64,000 bases of DNA from Paludisphaera mucosa (GTDB taxonomy: Bacteria > Planctomycetota > Planctomycetia > Isosphaerales > Isosphaeraceae), in contig NZ_JARRAG010000002.1 in NCBI RefSeq assembly GCF_029589435.1, positions 3,906,001 through 3,970,000 on the forward strand, in the 5' to 3' direction. This document shows positions 46,399 to 55,630 of the stretch, one piece after another. The notes below the pieces were generated by a model. That model did no database searches. It saw only the letters and a list, made by a program, of their open reading frames with translations, and was not told the origin of the DNA. Within the stretch, counting starts at the first letter, position 1, and each line of letters begins with the position of its first letter. Both the position numbers and the translations under genes were made by a program.

Positions 46399-48519
46399 AT
46401 GATCCCCATGGGATGGCAAGAACGGCTCGTGTTGATCGTGGACGACAGCCCGGAGGACCGCGCCGCCATGCGCCGGTTCCTCCGGCAGGATCCCCGCGCG
46501 TCCTACCGATTCCTGGAGGAGTCGACGGGCGCGGAGGGCATGGCCATCGCCCGGTCGGCGGCGCTCGACTGCCTCTTGATCGACTTCTCGCTGCCCGACA
46601 TGGACGGCCTGGAGTTCATCCGCCGGCTGACCGCCGAGACCGGCGGCGCGCCCTTCCCGATCGTCATGCTGACGGGCAAGGGGAGCGAGACCGTGGCCGT
46701 CCAGGCGCTCAAGTGCGGGGCCGAGGACTACGTCGTCAAGGGCCAGTTCGACGCCGCCTCGATCGCCGCGACCGTGGGCGACGCCATCGAGAAGTTCGCC
46801 CTCCGCCCCGGCCGGGAGCGCGAGAAGGTCGAGAAGGAGCGCGACCACCAGCAGGCCCAGGAGGCGATGCGGCTCAAGGAGCGGCTCGTCCTGCTGCTCG
46901 ACGACTCGCCCGAGGACCGCGAGGCGGCGCGCCGCTTCCTCTCCCGCGACCCCCAGCGCTCCTACCGGTTCCTGGAGGCGGGCACCGGCGAGGAGGGCCT
47001 GGGCATCTGCCAGGCCGCCGGCCTCGACTGCGTGCTGCTCGACTACTCGCTGCCCGACATGGACGGCCTGGAGTTCCTGCAAGAGCTGACGACCGGCACC
47101 GCCGTCACCCCGTTCCCCGTGGTGATGATGACCGGCCGCGGCGACGAGTCGATCGCCGTGCAGGCCCTCAAGGCGGGCGCGCAGGACTACCTCATCAAGG
47201 GCCGGTTCGACGACGAGACGCTCCGCCGCACGGTCGACAACGCCATCGCCAGCGTCGTCGACCGCCGCGCCGTCGAACGCCAGCGGATCCGCCTGCTGGA
47301 GCGGCTGGAGCGCGAGGCCCGGATGCGGGCCGACGAGCTGGCCGAGATGGACCGCCGCAAGAACGAGTTCCTGGCCATGCTCGCCCACGAGCTGCGCAAC
47401 CCCCTGGCGCCGATCCGCAGCGCCCTGCACCTGATGTCGCTGCCCGGCGTCGACGGCGAGACGGTCGAGCGGGCCCGCGCCATGGCCCAGCGCCAGGTGG
47501 CGCAGCTCGCCCGCCTGGTGGACGACCTGCTGGAGGTCTCGCGGATCACCCGGGGCAAGATCCAGCTCTGCATCGAGGACGTCGACCTGGCGGGGGTGAT
47601 GACCCGGGTCGCCGAGGCCGTCCGGCCGATCATGGAGCAGCACGACCACGCGCTCGAGGTCGCGCCGCCGGCCGAGCCGATCGTCCTGGCGGCCGACGCG
47701 GCGCGGCTGGAGCAGATCCTCGTCAACCTGCTGAACAACGCCGCCAAGTACACCGAGCACGGCGGCCGCATCTGGCTGACCGCCGAACGCGAGGGCGAGC
47801 GGGCCGCGATCCGGGTCCGCGACAACGGGATCGGCATCGCCCGCGAGATGCTGCCCCTGGTCTTCGACATGTTCGCCCAGGTCGACCGCTCGCTCGACCG
47901 CGCCCAGGGGGGGCTGGGGATCGGCCTGACCCTGGTGCGCACGCTCGCCGAGCTGCACGGCGGGTCGGTCGACGTCGAGAGCGCCGGGCTGGGGCAGGGG
48001 AGCGAGTTCACGGTGCGGCTGCCGATCGCCAAGGCCGGCGAGCGTCCCGCCCGCCTGCTCCCCCGGACCGAGCCCCTCGGCGACGGCGTCGCCGGGGCGT
48101 CGGGCCGGCCGCTGCGGATCCTGGTCGTCGAAGACCACACCGAGGGCGCCGAGATCCTGGCGACCTTGCTCGACCACTGGGGCCACCACGTCGAGGTCGT
48201 CTCGGACGGCGTCAAGGCGCTCGACGCCGTCGCCGCCGACGCGCCCGAGCTGATCCTGATGGACCTGGGCCTGCCCGGCATGGACGGCTTCGAGGTCGCC
48301 CGCCGCGTCCGCGAGCGCCACGGCGAGCGCAGCCCGTTCCTGATCGCCCTGACCGGATACGGCCAGGAGGAGGCCCGCCGCCGGTCGAGCGAGGTCGGCT
48401 TCGACCTGCACCTCGTCAAGCCCGTCGACCCCAAGGAGCTGAGCCGCCTGCTCACCGAGGTCGAATTCGCGGGCGACGGGACGGCGCACCGGGGTGACGG
48501 CCGTCCCGAGGGGTTATAA
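46399..48519 (+). CDS. Hybrid histidine kinase with two N-terminal and one C-terminal receiver domains
   Basis: A 706-residue cytoplasmic protein. Order: receiver 1 (about 9-130, Asp62 in IDFSLPDMDG), receiver 2 (about 162-285, Asp215 in LDYSLPDMDG), a coiled linker, the kinase core with His330 (EFLAMLAHELRNPL), ATPase motifs (NLLNNAAKYTE, DNGIGI, GGLGIGL), and receiver 3 (about 572-690, Asp622 in LMDLGLPGMDG). Receivers 1 and 2 are close copies sharing SYRFLE, LPDMDGLEF and VQALK blocks, which indicates an internal duplication. There is no sensor domain of its own, so input likely comes through the receivers. The start is at 46399 or 46408. Confidence 0.95.
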   Translation: MIPMGWQERLVLIVDDSPEDRAAMRRFLRQDPRASYRFLEESTGAEGMAIARSAALDCLLIDFSLPDMDGLEFIRRLTAETGGAPFPIVMLTGKGSETVAVQALKCGAEDYVVKGQFDAASIAATVGDAIEKFALRPGREREKVEKERDHQQAQEAMRLKERLVLLLDDSPEDREAARRFLSRDPQRSYRFLEAGTGEEGLGICQAAGLDCVLLDYSLPDMDGLEFLQELTTGTAVTPFPVVMMTGRGDESIAVQALKAGAQDYLIKGRFDDETLRRTVDNAIASVVDRRAVERQRIRLLERLEREARMRADELAEMDRRKNEFLAMLAHELRNPLAPIRSALHLMSLPGVDGETVERARAMAQRQVAQLARLVDDLLEVSRITRGKIQLCIEDVDLAGVMTRVAEAVRPIMEQHDHALEVAPPAEPIVLAADAARLEQILVNLLNNAAKYTEHGGRIWLTAEREGERAAIRVRDNGIGIAREMLPLVFDMFAQVDRSLDRAQGGLGIGLTLVRTLAELHGGSVDVESAGLGQGSEFTVRLPIAKAGERPARLLPRTEPLGDGVAGASGRPLRILVVEDHTEGAEILATLLDHWGHHVEVVSDGVKALDAVAADAPELILMDLGLPGMDGFEVARRVRERHGERSPFLIALTGYGQEEARRRSSEVGFDLHLVKPVDPKELSRLLTEVEFAGDGTAHRGDGRPEGL

Positions 48520-48662
48520 TCGACGGGTCGCCGCGCAGGGGGTCGTGCGGCCCCTCATCGCGCGACGTCCCAGGCCGCGCGCCTGGCCCCCCCGGACGGC
48601 CCCCGCCGCAAGGCGACGGCCGGGCCGCCCGAGCCCTCCCCATGGAAAGCCGGGATGACGTC

Positions 48663-50756
48663 ATGAATCGTCGTTTCTTCGCGATCGCGGCCGCCTCGCT
48701 GCTCGCCGCGCCGATCGGCCGGGCCGAAGAGGCCCCGGGCGTGGGCCTCCGTTCCCTCAAGGGGAACCAGGCCACCGTCGCGCCTCTCGCCGGGACGCCC
48801 ACGGGCGTGCGCATCACCTTCCACCCCGCCGAGTGGCCCAACGCCAAGATCGACGCCCCCGAGGGCCGTCCCTGGGACTGGCGCTCCACCGGGACGCTCC
48901 TGCTGGACGTCAAGAACCCCGGCGGCGAGGCCGTCGAGTTCGGCGTGCGCGTCGACGACGACCCGGCGGCCGACGGCGTCCACCATTGCCGGAGCGCCAC
49001 CGGCCGGCTCGACGCCGGCGAGTCGGCCGTCTTCTCGATCGCGCTCGCGAAGGAGGGCCCGATGGCCCTCGGCATGCGGGGGCTCCCCGGCGCGCGCGGC
49101 GAGCGCAGCCTCTCCGCCGGCGGCGACGACGAGCTGAACCTCGGCCACGTCGTCGCCGCCCAGATCTTCGTCCACGCGCCCAAGGGCGACCGGACGCTCG
49201 ACATCCGCTCGGCCCGGCTCGCCGGGGCCGCCGCGATCGCGGGGATCATCGACGAGTTCGGCCAGTTCACCGGCGACGACTGGCCCGGCAAGGTCCATTC
49301 CGAGGCCGACCTGAGGGCCCGCCACAAGGCCGACCTGGCCGACGTCGAGGCCCACCCCGCGCCGGCCGACCGCGACGCCTACGGCGGCTGGAAGTCGGGC
49401 CCGAAGGAGAAGGCCACGGGCTTCTTCCGGACCGCGAAGCGCGACGGCAAGTGGTGGTTCGTCGACCCCGAGGGCGCCCTCTTCTTCTCGCTCGGCGTCG
49501 ACTGCGTGACGGCCGGCGACCACGCCACGATCGTCACCGGCCGCGAGACGATGTTCACCTGGCTCCCGAAGCAGGGGGAGCCGCTGGCCCGCTGCTACGG
49601 CCGGGTCTTCAACGTGCACTCCGGCCCCGTGAAGAAGGGCGAGACGTTCAGCTTCTACAACGCCAACCTCAACCGGGTCTACGGGCCCGAGACCTTCGAG
49701 CCCTGGGCCGACGCGTCGCTCAAGCGGCTGGCCTCGTGGGGCTTCAACACCATCGGCAACTGGTCGGACCGGCGGTTCGCGGGCATGAACCGGATGCCCT
49801 ACGTCGCGACCCTGGGGATCTACGGCGACTTCGCCACGATCTCCAGCGGCTCCGACTACTGGGGACGGATGCGCGACCCCTTCGACCCCAGGTTCGTCGA
49901 GGCCGTGCGGAAGAGCGTCGAGGAGGGCGTGAAGGGGATCAAGGGCGACCCCTGGTGCCTGGGCTACTACGTCGACAACGAGCTGAGCTGGGGCGGCGGC
50001 GGCGACCGCGGCCGGATCGGCCTGGCCCTGGGCGCGCTCGACTCCCCCGCGTCCTCGCCGGCCAAGCGGGCGCTCCTCGATCGCCTGCAGAAGCAGTACG
50101 GCGACGTCGCCCGTCTGAACGCCGCCTGGAAGACGAGCCTCGCGGACTGGAAGGCCCTCGAAGCCCCGTGGAAGCCCTCGGCCGAGGCCGGCTCGTGGAC
50201 GACCGCCTTCCACGACGACCTCCGCGGCTTCGTCAAGGAGATCGCCCGGACCTACTTCAGGACGATCCGCGACGAGCTGAAGAAGGCCGACCCGGAGCAC
50301 CTCTACATGGGCTGCCGGTTCGCCTGGAAGACGCCCGAGGCGATCGCGGCGGCCGGCGAGACCTGCGACGTCGTCAGCTTCAACATCTACGAGCGGAAGG
50401 TCGACCCCAAGGAGTGGGCCGTCCTCGACGCGATCGACAAGCCCGCGATCATCGGCGAATTCCACTTCGGGGCGCTCGACCGGGGGATGTTCCACACCGG
50501 GCTGGTGCCGACGTCGAGCCAGGAGGAGCGCGCGGCGACCTACGCCGGCTACGTGGGGAGCGTGCTGGACCACCCGTCGTTCATCGGCTGCCACTGGTTC
50601 CAGTTCGTCGACGAGCCGACGACCGGCCGCTCGTACGACGGCGAGAACTACAACATCGGCTTCCTCAACGTCGCCGACCTCGCCTATCCCGAGCTGGTCG
50701 CCGCCGCCCGCGCGATCCACGCGCAGGCGTATCCGCGGCGCTCGGGCGCGAAGTAA
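48663..50756 (+). CDS. Secreted GH50-like beta-agarase family glycoside hydrolase
   Basis: A 697-residue protein from the ATG at 48663, which gives a clean signal peptide (NRRFFAIAAASLLAAPIGRA); an ATG seven codons earlier is weaker. The catalytic barrel shows the clan GH-A pattern: the acid/base glutamate in GYYVDNELSWGG (E440) and the nucleophile in AIIGEFHFGA (E599). The VDNELSW form is characteristic of agarase-type GH50 enzymes. The N-terminal about 190 residues form a beta-rich, carbohydrate-binding-like region. A role in breaking down a marine or algal-type polysaccharide is inferred; the true substrate is unknown. Confidence 0.82.
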   Translation: MNRRFFAIAAASLLAAPIGRAEEAPGVGLRSLKGNQATVAPLAGTPTGVRITFHPAEWPNAKIDAPEGRPWDWRSTGTLLLDVKNPGGEAVEFGVRVDDDPAADGVHHCRSATGRLDAGESAVFSIALAKEGPMALGMRGLPGARGERSLSAGGDDELNLGHVVAAQIFVHAPKGDRTLDIRSARLAGAAAIAGIIDEFGQFTGDDWPGKVHSEADLRARHKADLADVEAHPAPADRDAYGGWKSGPKEKATGFFRTAKRDGKWWFVDPEGALFFSLGVDCVTAGDHATIVTGRETMFTWLPKQGEPLARCYGRVFNVHSGPVKKGETFSFYNANLNRVYGPETFEPWADASLKRLASWGFNTIGNWSDRRFAGMNRMPYVATLGIYGDFATISSGSDYWGRMRDPFDPRFVEAVRKSVEEGVKGIKGDPWCLGYYVDNELSWGGGGDRGRIGLALGALDSPASSPAKRALLDRLQKQYGDVARLNAAWKTSLADWKALEAPWKPSAEAGSWTTAFHDDLRGFVKEIARTYFRTIRDELKKADPEHLYMGCRFAWKTPEAIAAAGETCDVVSFNIYERKVDPKEWAVLDAIDKPAIIGEFHFGALDRGMFHTGLVPTSSQEERAATYAGYVGSVLDHPSFIGCHWFQFVDEPTTGRSYDGENYNIGFLNVADLAYPELVAAARAIHAQAYPRRSGAK

Positions 50757-50784
50757 CCCCCACCCTCCCGGAGCGCCCCGCGCC

Positions 50785-51300
50785 ATGATCGAGACGATCC
50801 GGCACGCCCGCTACACGAGCCCGATCGGCGAGCTCCTGCTCGCGACGAAGGGCGATCGCCTGTGCGGCCTGCACATGATCGACGACCCGTCCGACCCCCG
50901 GCTCGCCGCGGCCGGGGGCGGGGACGCGTTCCTCGACGAGATCCGCCAGCAGCTCGACGCCTATTTCGAGGGCCGTTCGCGGGGCTTCCAGACGCCGCTC
51001 TTGCAGGACGGCACGGCCTTCCAGCGGAAGGTCTGGGCCGAGCTGGCGAAGGTGCCGTACGGCGAGACGATCTCGTACGCCGAGCTGGCCCGCCGGGTCG
51101 GCGACCCGAAGGCGTCGCGCGCGGTCGGCGGCGCCAACGGGCGGAACCCGATCGCGGTCATCGTCCCCTGCCACCGCGTGATCGCCGCCGACGGCCGCCT
51201 CGGCGGCTTCGGCGGCGGCCTCGACCGCAAGCTCTGGCTGCTCCAGCACGAGGCCCACGTCGTCGGCCGCGAGGCCCCGGCCCTCTGGACCTCCCGGTAG
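50785..51300 (+). CDS. ogt: Methylated-DNA--protein-cysteine methyltransferase
   Basis: A 171-residue DNA-repair protein that removes O6-alkyl groups from guanine by moving them to its own cysteine. The active site is IVPCHRVI (C129), and the DNA-binding helix-turn-helix with its arginine lies before it in SYAELARRVGDPKASRAVGGANG. It is the short Ogt type without an AraC part. It lies between two genes for secreted proteins, 28 bases after the first, so it may be carried on the same transcript by chance. Confidence 0.96.
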   Translation: MIETIRHARYTSPIGELLLATKGDRLCGLHMIDDPSDPRLAAAGGGDAFLDEIRQQLDAYFEGRSRGFQTPLLQDGTAFQRKVWAELAKVPYGETISYAELARRVGDPKASRAVGGANGRNPIAVIVPCHRVIAADGRLGGFGGGLDRKLWLLQHEAHVVGREAPALWTSR

Positions 51301-51368
51301 AATTCCGGCGCGACTCCGGTCGTCGACGCCGGCGCACCTTGAAGGCCCCCCCCCTCCCGAGGCCCCTC

Positions 51369-53576
51369 ATGACATCCCACCTGCCGAGAATCCTCACCCC
51401 TTGCCTCCTGGCCGCGGTCCTCCTCGCGGCCCCGACCGCCCGGGCGCAGACGCCCGACCCGCGGCAGAAGGAGGAGCGGACCTCCTTCCAGACCGGGGCC
51501 CCCTGGGACGCCGGGCTCCAGCTCCCGGCCGACGTCGCCATGGTCTACGGCATCGGCAAGGACATGCCCGACCGCGTCCGCCAGTGGAAGGAACGCGGCT
51601 ACATCGTCCACCTCATGACGGGCGTCTCGTGGGGCCAGTATCAGGACTACCTCTACGGCCGGTTCGACGGCAAGAACCACGTCGACGAGGCCCAGATGGA
51701 CCGCAACGGCAAGGTCATCTCGCACGGCGGCGACGTCTACTACATGTGCCCCGGCCCCACCTACGGGACCTACCTGGCGCAGAACGTCCTCCGGGCGATC
51801 GACGCCGGGGTCGAGGCGATCCACCTGGAAGAGCCCGAGTTCTGGGCCCGCGCCGGCTACGGCGAGGGCTTCAAGCGCGCCTGGCGCGAGCACTACAAGG
51901 AGGAGTGGCTCCCGCCCCACGAGTCGGCCGACGCCCAGTACCGCGCCTCGAAGCTCAAGTACGTCCTCTACCGCGACGCCCTCCAGCAGATCTTCGACGC
52001 CGTCAAGAAGCGCAACGCCGAGACCGGCAAGCACGTCAAGTGCTACGTCCCCACCCACAGCCTGGTGAACTACGCGCTGTGGAACATCGTCAGCCCCGAG
52101 TCGAGCCTGCTGACGGTCGGCGCCGACGGCTTCATCGCCCAGGTCTGGACCGGCACGGCGCGGTCGCAGAACGTCTACGAGGGGAAGGCCGCCGAGCGCA
52201 CCTTCCAGACGGCCTTCTTCGAGTACGGCTCGATGACCGCGGCCACCCGCGGCAGCAACGGCCGGCTCTGGTTCCTCCACGACCCGATCGAGGACGACCC
52301 CAACCACGCCTGGGACGACTACAAGTCCAACTGGGAATGCACGGTCATCGGCTCGCTCTTCTGGCCCGAGACGACCCGCTATGAGGTCGCGCCCTGGCCC
52401 GAGCGGATCTTCCACGGCAAGTACCCCGCCCCCGGCACGCCCCCCGCGCCTCGCCTCTTCGGCCGTCGCCGCCGCGACGACCCCAACCGCATCCCGATCC
52501 CGGCCGACTACGCGACCGAGCTGATGACGGTGATGAACGCCCTCAACGACATGGATCAGCCCGACCTCGCGTGGGAGTCCGGCACCCGCGGGATCGGCCT
52601 GGTCGTCTCCGACGCCCTGATGTTCCAGCGCGAGGGATTCAAGCCGTCGGACCCGCACCTCGGCAACTTCTTCGGCCTGGCCCTGCCGTGCATCCAGCGC
52701 GGGATCCCCGCCGAGCCGGTGCAGCTCGAGAACCTGCGGACGACCGCCGACCTCGGCCGCTACAAGGTCCTGATGATGACGTACGAGGGCATGAAGCCCA
52801 TGACCGACGCCGCCGACAAGGTGCTGGCGGAGTGGGTCAAGGCGGGCGGCGTCCTGCTGTTCGTCGACGACGACAAGGACCCGTACAACGGCATCCGCTC
52901 GTGGTGGAACGCCCCCGGCGGCCCCGGCTACGCCACGCCCCGCCAGGCCCTCTTCGAGGCCCTCGGCGTCGGCCGCGACGCGAAACCCGGGAGCCACCCC
53001 GTCGGCTCCGGAACGCTCATCTGGGCCGAGGCCAGCCCGGCCGGATTCAGCCACCAGCGCGAGGGCGCGACCGAGGTCCGCAAGCTGATCGAGCAGGCCT
53101 GCGGCGCGGCGAAGCTCGCCTACCACGAGACCAACCACCTGGTCCTCCGCCGCGGCCCGTACGTCGTCGCCGCCGGCCTCGACTCCGCTCCCGGCGAGTC
53201 GCCCTACATCCTCGGCGGGCGGTTCGTCGACCTGTTCGACGCCGGCCTGAAGGTCATCCAGACGGTCAAACTCGACCCGACGCGGCGGTCGCTGCTGCTC
53301 GACCTCGACCGCGTCCCCGCGAAGGGCCCGCGCGTCCTCGCCGCCGCCTGCCGCGTGACCGACGAGGCCCCGAAGGGCGAGGGCCTCTCCTTCTTCGCCC
53401 GCGGCCCGAAGGAGATCACCGCCTCCGTCCGCGTCGCCCTCCCGCACGCGCCGAAGGCCGTCGCCGTCGCCGGCAAGCCCCTCGACGCCGGATCCCAGAC
53501 CTGGGACGAAGCCTCGAAGACGCTCCTCCTGCGCTTCCCCAACTCGGCCGACGCCGTGCAGGTGACGATCGAGTGA
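51369..53576 (+). CDS. Large secreted protein, possible glycoside-hydrolase-like barrel
   Basis: A 735-residue protein with a signal peptide (1-26, ending APTARAQ). The start at 51369 is chosen by this peptide, since the frame stays open well upstream. The N-terminal half resembles a TIM-barrel hydrolase: a strand-and-acid pattern such as GVEAIHLEEPEFWARAGYG, and VKCYVPTHSLVNYALW. A middle domain around residues 370-520 has the look of a class I glutamine-amidotransferase or beta-galactosidase trimerisation fold (YKVLMMTYEGMKPM, LFVDDDKDP). The C-terminus is beta-rich. I cannot assign a family or substrate. Confidence 0.75.
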   Translation: MTSHLPRILTPCLLAAVLLAAPTARAQTPDPRQKEERTSFQTGAPWDAGLQLPADVAMVYGIGKDMPDRVRQWKERGYIVHLMTGVSWGQYQDYLYGRFDGKNHVDEAQMDRNGKVISHGGDVYYMCPGPTYGTYLAQNVLRAIDAGVEAIHLEEPEFWARAGYGEGFKRAWREHYKEEWLPPHESADAQYRASKLKYVLYRDALQQIFDAVKKRNAETGKHVKCYVPTHSLVNYALWNIVSPESSLLTVGADGFIAQVWTGTARSQNVYEGKAAERTFQTAFFEYGSMTAATRGSNGRLWFLHDPIEDDPNHAWDDYKSNWECTVIGSLFWPETTRYEVAPWPERIFHGKYPAPGTPPAPRLFGRRRRDDPNRIPIPADYATELMTVMNALNDMDQPDLAWESGTRGIGLVVSDALMFQREGFKPSDPHLGNFFGLALPCIQRGIPAEPVQLENLRTTADLGRYKVLMMTYEGMKPMTDAADKVLAEWVKAGGVLLFVDDDKDPYNGIRSWWNAPGGPGYATPRQALFEALGVGRDAKPGSHPVGSGTLIWAEASPAGFSHQREGATEVRKLIEQACGAAKLAYHETNHLVLRRGPYVVAAGLDSAPGESPYILGGRFVDLFDAGLKVIQTVKLDPTRRSLLLDLDRVPAKGPRVLAAACRVTDEAPKGEGLSFFARGPKEITASVRVALPHAPKAVAVAGKPLDAGSQTWDEASKTLLLRFPNSADAVQVTIE

Positions 53577-53600
53577 CGCGGTCTCTCAAGCGGAATGAAT

Positions 53601-53645
53601 CCCTTCTCCCCCCGGGAGGAGGTGCCGTGCGGCGGCGGATGAGGG
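53601..53645. repeat. Dispersed palindromic repeat, copy E
   Basis: It carries CCTTCTCCC-cccg-GGAGGAGG followed by a degenerate GGCGGCGGATGAGGG tail. It begins 24 bases after the stop of the secreted protein gene and is inverted relative to copy F at 53705. Confidence 0.7.
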
Positions 53646-53704
53646 TCGTCGGGGTGTCGAGGGAGTTCGGATCTCGGCGAGCATCGGCGACCTCGAAACC
53701 TCAT

Positions 53705-53750
53705 GACCCTCATCCGGCCGTCCCGGCCACGTTCTCCCGGGGGAGAAGGA
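53705..53750. repeat. Dispersed palindromic repeat, copy F
   Basis: It reads ACCCTCATCCGGCC, then CGGCC, then GTTCTCCC-ggg-GGAGAAGGA. It is inverted relative to copy E and ends 17 bases before the stop of the convergent sigma-factor gene. The E/F arrangement repeats that of B/C at 5.9-6.1 kb. Confidence 0.75.
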
Positions 53751-53767
53751 CGCTTCGCCAGCCCTTT

Positions 53768-55630
53768 TCACCGCTTGGTCTTCGGCGCGAGGGCGTCGAG
53801 GCGGTCCAGGATCTCGTCGAGCTTCTCCTCGACGCGACGGAGACGGCGCTCCACAGTCGGAGACGCCGAGATCTGAGCCGCGGGCGCGGGAGTCGGTAGG
53901 GCGGTGGGGGCCCCCATCGGGGGCGGCGTGGATCCGGCGGCGGCCGCCGGTTGGAGGCTGGTCGGGGCGAATCTGCTGTGGTCGATCACCTCGCCGCCGT
54001 TGCGGGTGATCAGGGCCGAGAGGAACGCTCGCCGAATGGGCTGTTTCGGCAGGTGCTGGACGGAGCCGTCGGCCATCCCCAGCGTGTAGCCCCTCGGGTC
54101 GCTGTCCTCCAGGGCGGGAAGCTCGTCGCCGACGGCGAGCAGTTCGCCCGGCCGGGTCCACTCGATGGCGTCCTCGACCACGAGAACCATGGCGGTGTTG
54201 GACGTCCCGTCGGTCACCTCGGTCATCGACACCCCGCGCCCGGTGGGCGGCGGTTCCGGCTGCGCGGGGGCTGGCGCGGCATCGCCCAGAGGGGCGGCCG
54301 CCGCCCCGCCGGGGGTCCCCGCGATCCCGACGGGCCCCCTGCCGGCCGCACCGTCATCCGAGTAGAGAGCCACCCCGCCCCCGAGGCCGGCCGTCGGGGC
54401 CGACGTTGCGGCCTGGGTTCCCGGCGGTCCGAACATCGCCCCCTGGCTGGAGACGCCTCGGAAGCGCGTCTCGCCGGGCGGCGCGGGGATGCCCGGGGTG
54501 TCGAACACGGCCGGCATCCGCGCCAGCAGCGGGCCGTTGTGCGGGCTGTTCCAGGGCTCGTTCAGGCGGAACTGGTTGTAGAGGTCGCCGGCTTCGAGAT
54601 AGGGGAGCAGGGCCACCCGCCAGCTCAGCAGCGGCCGGCCGTCGGCCCCGCGGATCGCCGCCGGGGGGAAGCATTCGTTGGTCGAATAGTAGTTGTGGAG
54701 GGCGAGCAGGATGCGCTTCAGGTTCGCCTCCGACGGCGAGGCCGCGGCGGTCGGCCTCGCCGTCGTTTTCGCCTCGTCCTGCAGCGCCTCGGGCGGATTC
54801 GGGGGCCAGGCGGTGGCGGTGAGGGTCAACAGGCAGAGGCCGCCGGCGAGGGCCAGGCCGGTGAGGATCGGTTTCGCGAGCATGGTCGGTGCGACTCCCT
54901 GGGTCAGGGCCGCGACGGAGGCCGGGATCGCGGCCTTCGCCGTGGTCGCCGCCAGGGTCGCGCGGAGGAGCGTGAAGGACACAGGAGACGCGAACGACTC
55001 GACCGACGACGCCGCCACCAGGGCCGCCGCGGGCGCGACCCCACGCTTGACCAACCGGCCGCGCAGGGCCTCTCTCGCACGCGAGAGGCGGCTCTTGACG
55101 GTGCCGACGGGGCAGGCGAGGCGTCGCGACGCCTCCTGTTCGGAGGCCCCGCCGAGCAGGCAGACGACCAGCACGTCACGCTGGGCGGACGGCAGCCGGG
55201 CCAGCTCGGCGTCGAGGATCGGCAGGACGTCGGACCACTCGGACCGGTGGTCGTCCCGGGCCGGGAGGTCGTCGGTCAGCGGCCGACCCCTGCGCCGGAA
55301 GGCGCGGGCTCGGGCCCTTGAGGCGACGCGGGTGGCGACGCCGTAGAGCCACGGCCCGAGGCGGTCGGGGTCGCGGAGCCGATCGCCCTTGCGAGCCAGG
55401 ACGAGGAAGGTCGCCTGGAAGGCGTCGTCCGCGTCGTGGGGATCGCGCAGGAGCCGCCGGCAAACGCCCCGGACCATCGGCCCGTGGCGCGTCACCAGCG
55501 TCTCGAAGGCGGCCTCGTCGCGCCCCGCCTGGAACCGCTCCAGCAGGTCGCCGTCGCCCGGGGGCTCGACGCCCTGGCGCAGGAGGCGGTCCAGGTCGTG
55601 AACGATCAAGCCCCGGTCGCCCTTGCCCAT
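53768..55630 (-). CDS. ECF sigma factor fused to a membrane-anchored DUF1559-like domain
   Basis: A 620-residue protein. Residues about 30-200 form an ECF sigma-70 factor: region 2 with LVTRHGPMVRGVCRRLL and DADDAFQATFLVLAR (about 45-80), and region 4 with LPSAQRDVLVVCLLGGASE and a helix-turn-helix ending GTVKSRLSRAREALR. A membrane helix follows at about 254-276 (PILTGLALAGGLCLLTLTAT). After it comes a DUF1559-type domain (SEANLKRILLALHNYY at about 300-315, SWRVALLPYLEAGDLYNQF at 336-354, VTDGTSNTAMVLV, and MADGSVQHLP near 520), then a coiled coil (RRVEEKLDEILDRLDAL). So the transcription factor appears tethered to the membrane with a sensor-like part outside. Confidence 0.93.
   Translation of the reverse strand: MGKGDRGLIVHDLDRLLRQGVEPPGDGDLLERFQAGRDEAAFETLVTRHGPMVRGVCRRLLRDPHDADDAFQATFLVLARKGDRLRDPDRLGPWLYGVATRVASRARARAFRRRGRPLTDDLPARDDHRSEWSDVLPILDAELARLPSAQRDVLVVCLLGGASEQEASRRLACPVGTVKSRLSRAREALRGRLVKRGVAPAAALVAASSVESFASPVSFTLLRATLAATTAKAAIPASVAALTQGVAPTMLAKPILTGLALAGGLCLLTLTATAWPPNPPEALQDEAKTTARPTAAASPSEANLKRILLALHNYYSTNECFPPAAIRGADGRPLLSWRVALLPYLEAGDLYNQFRLNEPWNSPHNGPLLARMPAVFDTPGIPAPPGETRFRGVSSQGAMFGPPGTQAATSAPTAGLGGGVALYSDDGAAGRGPVGIAGTPGGAAAAPLGDAAPAPAQPEPPPTGRGVSMTEVTDGTSNTAMVLVVEDAIEWTRPGELLAVGDELPALEDSDPRGYTLGMADGSVQHLPKQPIRRAFLSALITRNGGEVIDHSRFAPTSLQPAAAAGSTPPPMGAPTALPTPAPAAQISASPTVERRLRRVEEKLDEILDRLDALAPKTKR

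Noticed and set aside
50961-53447. 828-codon minus-strand frame opposite the secreted protein and ogt
   Set aside because: Lies opposite ogt, whose PCHRV site is certain, and shows the same antisense composition.
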